Assembly (NCBI GenBank): GCA_905221325.1
Contig: CAJNCS010000005.1
Location: 124,001 to 188,000 of the forward strand
Direction of reading: 5' to 3'
Origin: a bacterium
GTDB taxonomy: Bacteria; Bacillota; Bacilli; Lactobacillales; Streptococcaceae
DNA: 64,000 bases
A program made the position numbers and the translations under genes. Shown here piece by piece: positions 40,357-47,800 of the stretch (the stretch's first letter is position 1; each line of letters starts with the position of its first letter). Under the pieces are notes generated by a model. It saw nothing but the letters and a program-made list of their open reading frames with translations. It was not told where the DNA came from and ran no database searches.

Positions 40357-40992
40357 CTAAAATCCATTTTGATATAATAGTTCCTTCGATATTTCTGATT
40401 TTGTAGAGTTGTCCATCAGTTTTTGCACATATTTACCTAAGATATCATTTTCAAGATTTACTGTACTCCCGACTTGTTTACTCTTAAGAATGGTTTGTTC
40501 CAAGGTATGAGGGATAACAGATACTGAAAAGTTTAGTTTGGAGACTTTAGCGACAGTCAGACTAATGCCGTCAATTGTAATAGATCCTTTTTCAACTATT
40601 AAATCTAAAATTTCTTTTTTTGTGTTGATTTGATACCATACAGCATTATCATCTTTTTTTATTGACGAGATTTTTCCTGTACCATCAATGTGTCCTGTAA
40701 CGACGTGACCTCCAAGTCGACCGTTGACAGATAAGGCTCTTTCTAGATTTACCTCACTTCCATGTTTTAATAGAGTAAGAGCTGTTCGACTCCATGTTTC
40801 ATTCATTACATCAACTGTAAAGGCTTGATGATTGAAATGAGTAACTGTAAGACAGATACCATTTACTGCTATACTATCGCCTAAATGGATATCGGTTAAT
40901 ATTTTTGAGGCTTTAATCGATAGTTTACAATTACGAGAATTTTTCTCTATTCTTTCAACTTTTCCGATTTCTTCAATTATTCCTGTGAACAT
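40357..40992 (-). CDS. ribE: Riboflavin synthase alpha subunit
   Basis: 211 residues; two tandem lumazine-binding barrels, seen as the repeated SIAVNGICLTV (about 40-50) and SITIDGISLTV (about 137-147). Dismutates two lumazines to riboflavin. Starts MFTGIIEEIG as is typical. Overlaps the end of ribD by 16 nt, giving translational coupling. Confidence 0.95.
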   Translation of the reverse strand: MFTGIIEEIGKVERIEKNSRNCKLSIKASKILTDIHLGDSIAVNGICLTVTHFNHQAFTVDVMNETWSRTALTLLKHGSEVNLERALSVNGRLGGHVVTGHIDGTGKISSIKKDDNAVWYQINTKKEILDLIVEKGSITIDGISLTVAKVSKLNFSVSVIPHTLEQTILKSKQVGSTVNLENDILGKYVQKLMDNSTKSEISKELLYQNGF

Positions 40993-42077
40993 GGGTAAAT
41001 CACTTCACTTTCTATGAGATAGTCATCTCCTATTTGAGAAAAAGCATAAGGTTTCAGCATAATAGCGTCATTGGGTAAGGAAACACCTTCACCTCCGACA
41101 GGAAACTTGGCACTGCCTCCAAAAATTTTTGGTGCAATGTATATTTTTAGCTCATCAATAATTTGTTGTTCCAAAGCACTCCAATTCATTAGACTGCCCC
41201 CTTCTAGAAGTAGGCTATCAATCTGCATGTTTCCTAGATGTTGCATTAAACTCGATAAGTCTATATGATTGCCTTTTTTCTTTATTGAAAGTATTTCACA
41301 GCCATGATTTTGATATAGCTTCATTTTATTTTTGTCTTCAGAGGAAGTAGCAATATAAGTTTTAATATCATTTGCTGTTTTTACGATTTTAGAGGTAAGA
41401 GGAGTTCGTAAATGTGTATCGCATATGATGCGGACAGGATTTTTCCCTTCCTCCAATCTACATGTCAGCAAAGGATCGTCTTGAATAACAGTATTGACTC
41501 CTACCATAATCGCACTAACATGGTGTCGTAACTGATGCACATGCTTTCTTGCCTCTTCTCCAGTAATCCATTTGGATTGATTTGTTTTAGTGGCTATTTT
41601 TCCATCCATTGTCATTGCATATTTCATAAAAACATAGGGGACATGCTGGGTAATGTACTTTCTAAAACTTTTTATTAAGTTAAGACACTCATTTTCTAAA
41701 ACTCCAACAGTAACTTGAAGATTATTTTCCTCAAGTATCTTTACTCCTTTTCCAGATACAATAGGATTACAGTCTAGGCTTCCAATGACTACTCTTGTAA
41801 TACCACTATCGATTATAGCATCTATACAAGGAGGTGTTTTCCCAAAGTGACAACAGGGTTCAAGTGTTACATAAAGCGTTGCTCCGACAGGGGATTCTCT
41901 ACAGTTTTTAAGAGCATTTCTCTCAGCATGTGGGCCGCCAAAAAACTCATGATATCCTTGTCCGATAATGTGATTATCTTTTACAATAACTGCGCCGACC
42001 ATAGGATTAGGATTGACGTAACCAGCTCCTTTTTGTGCCAGTTTTATTGCTAATTTCATATATTCTGAGTCGCTCAT
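40977..42077 (-). CDS. ribD: Bifunctional riboflavin deaminase/reductase
   Basis: 366 residues. Deaminase domain at the N-terminus with zinc site HAERNAL and PCCHFGKTPPC (about residues 49-85), then a reductase domain (about 145-360) with KYAMTMDGKIAT. First gene of the operon. Its SD (GGAGG, 42085-42089) is directly next to the T-run of the upstream terminator hairpin, so termination control and ribosome access are close together. Confidence 0.95.
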   Translation of the reverse strand: MSDSEYMKLAIKLAQKGAGYVNPNPMVGAVIVKDNHIIGQGYHEFFGGPHAERNALKNCRESPVGATLYVTLEPCCHFGKTPPCIDAIIDSGITRVVIGSLDCNPIVSGKGVKILEENNLQVTVGVLENECLNLIKSFRKYITQHVPYVFMKYAMTMDGKIATKTNQSKWITGEEARKHVHQLRHHVSAIMVGVNTVIQDDPLLTCRLEEGKNPVRIICDTHLRTPLTSKIVKTANDIKTYIATSSEDKNKMKLYQNHGCEILSIKKKGNHIDLSSLMQHLGNMQIDSLLLEGGSLMNWSALEQQIIDELKIYIAPKIFGGSAKFPVGGEGVSLPNDAIMLKPYAFSQIGDDYLIESEVIYPCSQE

Positions 42078-42089
42078 CTCACTACCTCC

Positions 42090-42125
42090 AAAAAAAGTAT
42101 ACCTTGAATAGGGGACTATTCAAGG
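42090..42125 (-). terminator. Second terminator of the rib leader
   Basis: CCTTGAATAG (42102-42111) and CTATTCAAGG (42116-42125), perfect 10 bp stem with GGGA loop; on the minus strand seven Ts follow (42096-42090), abutting the ribD ribosome binding site. The stem can be extended through GTAT / ATAC. Confidence 0.8.
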
Positions 42126-42152
42126 CATACAAAAGAGAACTTATGCGATTAA

Positions 42153-42190
42153 CAAAAATGCTCTGAAATGACAAGTAATCATTTCAGAGC
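42153..42190 (-). terminator. First terminator of the rib leader (riboswitch platform)
   Basis: GCTCTGAAATGA (42160-42171) and TCATTTCAGAGC (42179-42190), perfect 12 bp stem, then a minus-strand T-run. It lies 25 nt after the FMN aptamer. Confidence 0.8.
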
Positions 42191-42215
42191 ACGCAAAAAG
42201 CACAAATATACTTTC

Positions 42216-42322
42216 ATCTTCTTTCATCCAGACTATACTGTCGGCTTTGGAATTTCACCAAATCATGCCTTTCGGCTCGTGGGCTATACCACCGGTAGGG
42301 AATTGCACCCTGCCCTGAAGAT
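42216..42322 (-). ncRNA. FMN riboswitch (RFN element)
   Basis: On the minus strand all conserved RFN blocks appear in order: GGGCAGGGTGCAATTCCC, ACCGGTGGTATAGCCCACGA, GGTGAAATTCC, AGCCGACAGTATAGTC and TGGATGAAAGAAG. FMN binding should favour the downstream terminators and stop rib transcription. Confidence 0.97.
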
Positions 42323-42341
42323 AGTTATTCAATTACAGATG

Positions 42342-42370
42342 ATTATAGTACTTAATTTTGAATATGTCAA
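42342..42370 (-). promoter_or_regulatory. Consensus promoter of the rib operon
   Basis: On the minus strand TTGACA (42370-42365), exactly 17 bp, TATAAT (42347-42342): a full sigma-A consensus. Transcription starts about 12 nt before the RFN element. Confidence 0.9.
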
Positions 42371-42482
42371 CAGATAAATACAGATTATTTTTGATATACT
42401 GTGTTTGTGATAATCGATTCTCGCTCCTCGGATAAAGAAAATATGATATACTAGATAGGCAAATTAAGAGAAAAGGAAAACT

Positions 42483-43076
42483 ATGTACGAATATTTAAAA
42501 GGAATCATTACTAAAATCACTGCTAAATACATTGTCCTAGAGGCGAACGGTATCGGTTATATCTTGCATGTAGCCAATCCCTATGCTTACTCAGGCCAGG
42601 TCAATCAAGAAACCCAAATTTATGTGCACCAAGTTGTCCGTGAGGATGCTCATCTGCTCTATGGCTTTCGCTCAGAAGATGAGAAGAAACTCTTTCTTAG
42701 TCTGATCTCGGTCTCTGGGATTGGTCCTGTATCAGCTCTTGCTATCATCGCAGCCGATGATAATGCTGGCTTGGTTCAGGCGATTGAGACTAAGAACATC
42801 ACCTACTTGACCAAGTTCCCTAAAATTGGCAAGAAAACAGCCCAGCAGATGGTGCTAGACTTGGAAGGCAAGGTAGTCGTGGCTAGTGATGACCTTCCTG
42901 CTAAAGTCGCAGTGCAAGCCAGCGCTGAAAACCAAGAACTGGAAGAAGCTATGGAGGCCATGTTGGCACTGGGCTACAAGGCAACCGAGCTCAAGAAAGT
43001 CAAGAAATTCTTTGAAGGAACGACAGATACAGCTGAGAACTATATCAAGTCAGCTCTTAAGATGTTGGTCAAATAG
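42483..43076 (+). CDS. ruvA: Holliday junction DNA helicase subunit RuvA
   Basis: 197 residues. N-terminal OB fold (about 1-63), two helix-hairpin-helix motifs (about 71-125; [13 protein letters not shown] and [14 protein letters not shown]) that bind the junction, and a C-terminal RuvB-contacting domain after a flexible linker. Start 42483, with AAAGGAAAA upstream. 9 nt before tag, so probably co-transcribed. Confidence 0.96.
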   Translation: MYEYLKGIITKITAKYIVLEANGIGYILHVANPYAYSGQVNQETQIYVHQVVREDAHLLYGFRSEDEKKLFLSLISVSGIGPVSALAIIAADDNAGLVQAIETKNITYLTKFPKIGKKTAQQMVLDLEGKVVVASDDLPAKVAVQASAENQELEEAMEAMLALGYKATELKKVKKFFEGTTDTAENYIKSALKMLVK

Positions 43077-43085
43077 GAGAATAAT

Positions 43086-43646
43086 ATGCCAAAACGTTGT
43101 TCGTGGGTCAAGATGACCAATCCGCTCTACATCGCCTACCACGATCAGGAGTGGGGCAAGCCCCTTCATGATGACCGCGCTCTTTTTGAACTGCTCTGTA
43201 TGGAGACTTATCAGGCTGGTCTGTCTTGGGAAACGGTACTAAACAAACGCCAAGCTTTCCGAGAAGTATTTCACAACTACCAAGCCCAACGTGTCGCAGA
43301 GATGACAGATGAGGAGTTGGAAGCTTTGTTAGATAATCCAGCCATCATCCGAAATAGAGCCAAGATTTTTGCGACGCGTGCCAACGCTCAAGCATTTTTA
43401 CAAATCCAGAAAACCTATGGCTCTTTTGACGCCTACCTTTGGTCTTTTGTCGATGAAAAAACGATCGTGAATGATGTTCCTGACTATCACCTAGCACCTG
43501 CTAAAACAGCCTTGTCTGAAAAGTTATCTCAAGATCTCAAAAAACAAGGTTTCAAGTTTACAGGTCCAGTCGCAGTTTTGGCTTTTCTACAAGCAGCAGG
43601 TCTAGTTGACGACCACGAGAATGATTGTGAGTGGAAGGGGAGATAA
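43086..43646 (+). CDS. tag: DNA-3-methyladenine glycosylase I
   Basis: 186 residues; removes 3-methyladenine from alkylated DNA. N-terminal RCSWVKMTNPLYIAYHDQEWG and the METYQAGLSWETVL region are family signatures, together with the zinc-type Cys4 and C-terminal H/C residues (DDHENDCEW). Follows ruvA by 9 nt with GGAGAATAA as ribosome site. The gene after it begins directly at its stop codon. Confidence 0.95.
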   Translation: MPKRCSWVKMTNPLYIAYHDQEWGKPLHDDRALFELLCMETYQAGLSWETVLNKRQAFREVFHNYQAQRVAEMTDEELEALLDNPAIIRNRAKIFATRANAQAFLQIQKTYGSFDAYLWSFVDEKTIVNDVPDYHLAPAKTALSEKLSQDLKKQGFKFTGPVAVLAFLQAAGLVDDHENDCEWKGR

Positions 43647-44321
43647 ATGATGTCTAATAAACATAAGGGAATCCTTATTTTTACGATTCTTTATACTGTT
43701 CTCTTTGTTTTTGACGGTGTTCACCTCTTTGATTTTCTGTTGTCGACTTCGATTACAAATTATCTAGCCTATACAGGAATTTTTCTATATGGATGTTTCT
43801 TGTTTAAATCGGAGTTGATCCAAAAGTGGAATGAAATCAAAGTGTCCTCGAGAAAGTTTTGGTTAGGAGCGTTGAAATATTTGCTCCTTCTCTTTCTGAT
43901 GACCTTCTTCTTTGCTTTTCTATCAGGGTTATTGCGGCAGACACTGGGACTGGGTGGAGCAGGGCAAAACGAGACGAATATTCAAAATACGTTTCGCAGT
44001 CAGCCCCTTCTTTTGCTGCTCTTTTCCTGTGTGGTTGGTCCTGCGGTAGAAGAACTCTTTTTCCGTCAGGTTTTATTGCATTGGTTAGGAAAATATCTGT
44101 CAAGTTGGCTGAGTATTTTTCTGGTAGGCCTTGTTTTTTCCCTGACACATATGCATAGCTTGTCTTTATCAGAGTGGATCAGTGCAGTTAGTTATTTGGG
44201 TGGTGGGTTAGTTTTTTCAATTATTTATGTAAAAGAAAAAGAAAATATTTACTATCCCTTGCTAGTTCACATACTAGGAAACAGTCTCTCTTTTATGATT
44301 TTAGTCATCAGTAATATGTGA
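43647..44321 (+). CDS. CPBP-family intramembrane protease, third copy
   Basis: 224 residues with the full motif set: E135-E136-x3-R140 (EELFFR), F164-x3-H168 and H208-x3-N212. Two start ATGs are in tandem (43647, 43650); GGGGAG upstream favours the second by spacing. It begins right after the tag stop codon, so it is the tail of the ruvA-tag transcript. Similar in length to the pair at 11.5-13 kb; substrate unknown. Confidence 0.88.
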   Translation: MMSNKHKGILIFTILYTVLFVFDGVHLFDFLLSTSITNYLAYTGIFLYGCFLFKSELIQKWNEIKVSSRKFWLGALKYLLLLFLMTFFFAFLSGLLRQTLGLGGAGQNETNIQNTFRSQPLLLLLFSCVVGPAVEELFFRQVLLHWLGKYLSSWLSIFLVGLVFSLTHMHSLSLSEWISAVSYLGGGLVFSIIYVKEKENIYYPLLVHILGNSLSFMILVISNM

Positions 44322-44343
44322 CGTTTTAGTAGTTATACAAGAG

Positions 44344-44375
44344 AAAAAGCTGAGAAACTCATCTCAGCTCTTTTT
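44344..44375. terminator. Terminator between CPBP and MccF-like genes
   Basis: AGCTGAG (44348-44354) and CTCAGCT (44363-44369) with flanking A and T runs; serves both convergent genes. Confidence 0.8.
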
Positions 44376-45401
44376 GTTATAGTCAAAGCGAATGACTTGC
44401 TCCTGTGCGTCTACATAAGCATGGACACCAAAGGGCACAATGGCTCTTGGAGTTGCGTGGCCGACATTCAGATTATAGACAATCGGGACACTGCTGTCAA
44501 CTACATCCAATAGCGTCTCCTTATACTCGTCATAGAAGGTTTCGTCCATAGGTTTTCCGACCAAGAGTCCACTGATGACCTCAAATACCCCAGTTTCTTT
44601 CAAAGTTCGCAACATCTTTTTGAAGTCTTCCGGATCAGGCTTTTCTTCGCTTGTTTCTAACAAGAGAATCTTTCCTTCCCAGTCGGATAAGTCAGGGAAG
44701 AGTTTGTACTTTTGGCAGAGCTCCGTGCTGTCTGCGTATCGAGAGTTGTCAAAGATATCATAGAGAGATTCAAGACAACCGCCGAGGATTTCTCCCTCGA
44801 ACTGGGCATTTCCTTGCAACAAATCAAAATCTGTATTTACATGACTGGCCCGAGCTGTTCCTACGGCTTTGGGACTAAAGTCAGTCCGTTCCTCGAACCA
44901 AAGGTCGCTAGGGCGGATTTCTGAGATTCTCCCAGTCTCGATCAGTTCTTTAAAGTAGTGGAGGCTATAGGGCAACATCTCCTTGTCCAATTCACAAATG
45001 TCTGCTAGAAAGGATTGCCCATAAAAAGTCTTGATCCCTAGTTTATGCAACATAAGGTGGTTCATGGTTGTATCCGAGAAACCAAGAAAAATCTTTGGTT
45101 TGATAACCTTTTGTAGTTGGTCATTTTCAAAAAGATAAGGTAGCAAACGATAGGTATCGTCTCCACCAATGGCACATAGGATCATGTCAATGCTATCGTC
45201 CGAAAAGGCCTGCATCAAATCTGCTGCACGCGCTTCAGGATGGTCCTTGATAAAGTCTAAACCTTTTAGCGAATGGGGCGAAAAGATAGGATTGAGTCCT
45301 AGATCCTTGAGACGTTGGATACCTAGGTCCACTTCGTGTTTGACAAAATCCTCTCCGATAATGCCACTAGACAAACTCAAAATACCAATAGTAGAAACTA
45401 T
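44364..45401 (-). CDS. MccF-like S66 peptidase with probable AUA start
   Basis: S66-family serine peptidase related to MccF (microcin C immunity) and LD-carboxypeptidase. Typical parts: IGGDDTYRLLPYL, LGFSDTT, GGCLESL, NLNVGHATPRAIVPFGV. In MccF the nucleophile is the Ser of GGxxS; here it reads GGDDT, so Thr stands in that place. The expected start codon, 7 nt after AGGAGG, is ATA (45401-45399), then VSTIGILSLSSG; the first standard start in frame is TTG at 45380, which drops seven residues of the first strand. It may be poorly translated. Confidence 0.8.
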   Translation of the reverse strand: MVSTIGILSLSSGIIGEDFVKHEVDLGIQRLKDLGLNPIFSPHSLKGLDFIKDHPEARAADLMQAFSDDSIDMILCAIGGDDTYRLLPYLFENDQLQKVIKPKIFLGFSDTTMNHLMLHKLGIKTFYGQSFLADICELDKEMLPYSLHYFKELIETGRISEIRPSDLWFEERTDFSPKAVGTARASHVNTDFDLLQGNAQFEGEILGGCLESLYDIFDNSRYADSTELCQKYKLFPDLSDWEGKILLLETSEEKPDPEDFKKMLRTLKETGVFEVISGLLVGKPMDETFYDEYKETLLDVVDSSVPIVYNLNVGHATPRAIVPFGVHAYVDAQEQVIRFDYNKKS

Positions 45402-45426
45402 ATCTCATCCTCCTAGAAATAGATTG

Positions 45427-45531
45427 ATACTCTTCGAAAATCAAATTCAAACCACGTCAGCTTTGCCTTGCCGTACTCAAGTACAGCCTGCGGCTAGCTT
45501 CCTAGTTTGCTCTTTGATTTTCATTGAGTAT
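45427..45531 (+). repeat. BOX element (boxA-boxC type)
   Basis: Begins ATACTCTTCGAAAATCAAA, contains CGTCAGCTTTGCCTTGCCGTA and ends GCTCTTTGATTTTCATTGAG-TAT. Almost the reverse complement of the copy at 5353-5456. It stands just upstream of the MccF-like gene on the minus strand. Confidence 0.85.
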
Positions 45532-45614
45532 GAGCCTATTTTATCACAAAAGATGAGAGAAAACTATAAGAATGAAACTCAGAAGTGCTATTGAATCTCA
45601 AGAAAGCAAGTGAA

Positions 45615-45642
45615 AAAGCAACCGCCTGTGCAGTTGCTTTTC
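45615..45642 (-). terminator. Terminator after tfoX-like gene
   Basis: AAAAGCAAC (45615-45623) pairs with GTTGCTTTT (45634-45642); minus-strand T-run after the stem. Confidence 0.75.
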
Positions 45643-45668
45643 ATTTTTCTAATCTCGATAGGTGTGAG

Positions 45669-46015
45669 TTACTTGGTCAATTCTTGATTATAGGAGAGGG
45701 ATAAATCAATCCAGTAAGGAAGTTCTTTTTGACCTTCGATATCTAGGTCTATATAGCCATGATAAGGTCGCCCTCTCATCAATGTAGTACGAGCTCCTGT
45801 TCGGGGTAGAACTTGCTTTTCCATTTCTTTGCCAATTCTCACCATAACCAGTTCGTCCTTTCTGGAACTGACTGTAAGGACCATTTTCCCACGAATCATA
45901 AAGGCCAGGCCACCAAACAGTTTCTTTTCTTCTACTCTTCTTCGAAAATTTGGGGAGGAAGTTTGAGTGCTAGAATTTTTCGAATCTGCTGAGCTAAAGA
46001 TTGACTATATGCCAT
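45669..46015 (-). pseudogene. TfoX N-domain protein, frameshifted
   Basis: Two pieces in different frames make one protein. From ATG at 46015: MAYSQSLAQQIRKILALKLP; then after the run CCTCCCC (around 45950-45956) the frame runs into TAG, while the next frame continues NFRRRVEEKKLFGGLAFMIRGKM and on to the stop at 45669. FGGLAFM and RGRPYHGYID are TfoX N-domain features. One base is missing (or two are extra) near the C-run. The remaining 76-residue frame from 45899 lacks a ribosome site. TfoX-like proteins are of unknown function in streptococci. Confidence 0.8.
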
Positions 46016-46030
46016 AGCTTTTCACTTTTC

Positions 46031-46708
46031 TTAATAACGTGATGGGCCCGCGCTTGCACTTCGGATGTTGAAACGTTTCTTGAGATAGAAGCGAAGGGCG
46101 AGAAGTGCTGCTCCTAGAATAGCCAAAGGCAATGGAGCAAGGACTGGATTGAGGTTGGCTGGTAGGAAGCTTGTTGCAAAGAAGACAACTAACCAAAGGA
46201 CCATAGAGGCCAAAATTACGAGGATTGACTTCCAGAATGGAGGACGTTGGCTACGGTCTGTGTCTGGTCCATAGTACTGGTAGACAAAGTAGTACATCAA
46301 GTAAAAGGCAACTCCCCCAACAAGTCCAACCAACAAGAGGGTAATCAAACCATAGCCAATAGCCTGATCTGCTGAGAAGAAGGTTGTGAGGGCGCTGACG
46401 AGGGCAAAGAGGCTAGTGATGAAAAGAGCTGAGTCCATAATCATGAGTTTTGGATCGTCATTTTCTTTTGGATGCTCTTTTTCATATTGCTCCTTGACAG
46501 TGAAGCTATGAGCCCAGTGGGTTGGAGCGCCATAGAGGGAACGAGCTGTCGTTCCTTTGGCTTGTTCTTCAAGGATTTTAGGAATAACTTCCTCAAAGAC
46601 AGCCTTGATTTCAGCGTCTGTTTTACCATCTTTGATAAATTGTTGGGTAGCGATGTGGATAAACTCTTGGTTTTTCTTGGTTAGTTTTTGTAAATCAATC
46701 TGAGACAT
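46031..46708 (-). CDS. DUF1129-family membrane protein
   Basis: 225 residues: soluble N-terminal part (about 1-85) followed by four membrane helices (about 92-110, 115-138, 160-178, 185-203) and a short basic tail. Start set at 46708 (MSQIDLQ) with AGAGGAA upstream; the frame is open to 46729 but overlaps corA. 11 nt after corA, so in one operon with it. Function unknown; the linkage to corA is frequent in streptococci. Confidence 0.85.
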   Translation of the reverse strand: MSQIDLQKLTKKNQEFIHIATQQFIKDGKTDAEIKAVFEEVIPKILEEQAKGTTARSLYGAPTHWAHSFTVKEQYEKEHPKENDDPKLMIMDSALFITSLFALVSALTTFFSADQAIGYGLITLLLVGLVGGVAFYLMYYFVYQYYGPDTDRSQRPPFWKSILVILASMVLWLVVFFATSFLPANLNPVLAPLPLAILGAALLALRFYLKKRFNIRSASAGPSRY

Positions 46709-46719
46709 AGGGATTCCTC

Positions 46720-47664
46720 TTAGAACCATTTTTTATGGATGAGATAGAGAGTGAGCGAAACACTCATAGCAAAGGCGATAAAGACGATTAACCAGAAGGC
46801 GTGTGGCTCGCCATTTAGAGGGATTTCATTATCCTTGAAGTTCATCCCGTAGGCTGAGAAGATCATGGTTGGGACAGACATGACAATGGTCACGAGAGCC
46901 AGGGTTTTCATGATATTGTTCTGGTTGTTGGAAATGATAGAGGCAAAGGTCTCTGTCATAGAGTGAAGGACGTTTCCATAGATATCTGCCATCTCGATGG
47001 CCTGTTGGGTTTCAATCAGGGTATCCTCGAGTATATCCTCGTCTTCTAAGTATTTTTTGATATTGCTGGTTGCGCTGGTCAATTTCTTGATCACGCGCTC
47101 GTTTGTTTTTAGTGAGGCCTTGAAATAGACGATGGTCTTTTCCAATTCCATGAGTTCAATCAATTCTTCATTTCGAGTGGATTTATGCAGTTGGCTTTCG
47201 ATTTGTTCGCTCTTGCGATCAATGGAACGAAGGGCAGTTAGATAAAGTTCGGCATTGCGATAAAGGAGTTGAAAGATAAAGCGTGATCGCATGAAGGTAT
47301 AGAAATTACGCAACCTACGATTGATAAAGACATCAAGAACAGGGAGGGATTCCAAGCAAGTAGTGATAATGGTTTCCTCGGTGATGATAATCCCTAGCGG
47401 AATCGTTACGTAGTAGGTGCGGTTGTTTCTCTCTTCTGTGACTGGAACGTCTACGATAATCAAAGTGTACTCATCTTCGATGGTAATACGGGACATTTCT
47501 TCCGCATCGAGCGGTGCTCGAAGGTCGGCGATGTCAATGTCGAAGGCATTAGCAATCTCCAATGATTCATTTTGTGTAGGATTGACGAGGTTGATCCAGG
47601 TACCAGGTTCAAGTGTATCGATCTCTTTAAATTCAGTTGTTGTTGAGAGAAAAACTTGTTTCAT
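46720..47664 (-). CDS. corA: CorA-family magnesium transporter
   Basis: 314 residues. Long cytoplasmic domain, then two C-terminal helices with the pore signature YGMN (in SAYGMNFKDNE, about residue 275) and a basic end HKKWF. Pentameric channel for Mg2+ (possibly Co2+, Ni2+). First gene of the corA-DUF1129 pair. The Mg2+-riboswitch-controlled mgtA is 4.3 kb away on the other strand. Confidence 0.93.
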   Translation of the reverse strand: MKQVFLSTTTEFKEIDTLEPGTWINLVNPTQNESLEIANAFDIDIADLRAPLDAEEMSRITIEDEYTLIIVDVPVTEERNNRTYYVTIPLGIIITEETIITTCLESLPVLDVFINRRLRNFYTFMRSRFIFQLLYRNAELYLTALRSIDRKSEQIESQLHKSTRNEELIELMELEKTIVYFKASLKTNERVIKKLTSATSNIKKYLEDEDILEDTLIETQQAIEMADIYGNVLHSMTETFASIISNNQNNIMKTLALVTIVMSVPTMIFSAYGMNFKDNEIPLNGEPHAFWLIVFIAFAMSVSLTLYLIHKKWF

Positions 47665-47800
47665 ATCCCCTATCCTTTCCTACTATTCAGTGATTGGTTT
47701 TTTGCACCGTACTATTATACTATAAAAACAGCTTTTTGGGTAATAGAATTTCACATTTTTTGGTATAATGGAAAGCAATAATGGACTAGAAAGAACAAAG

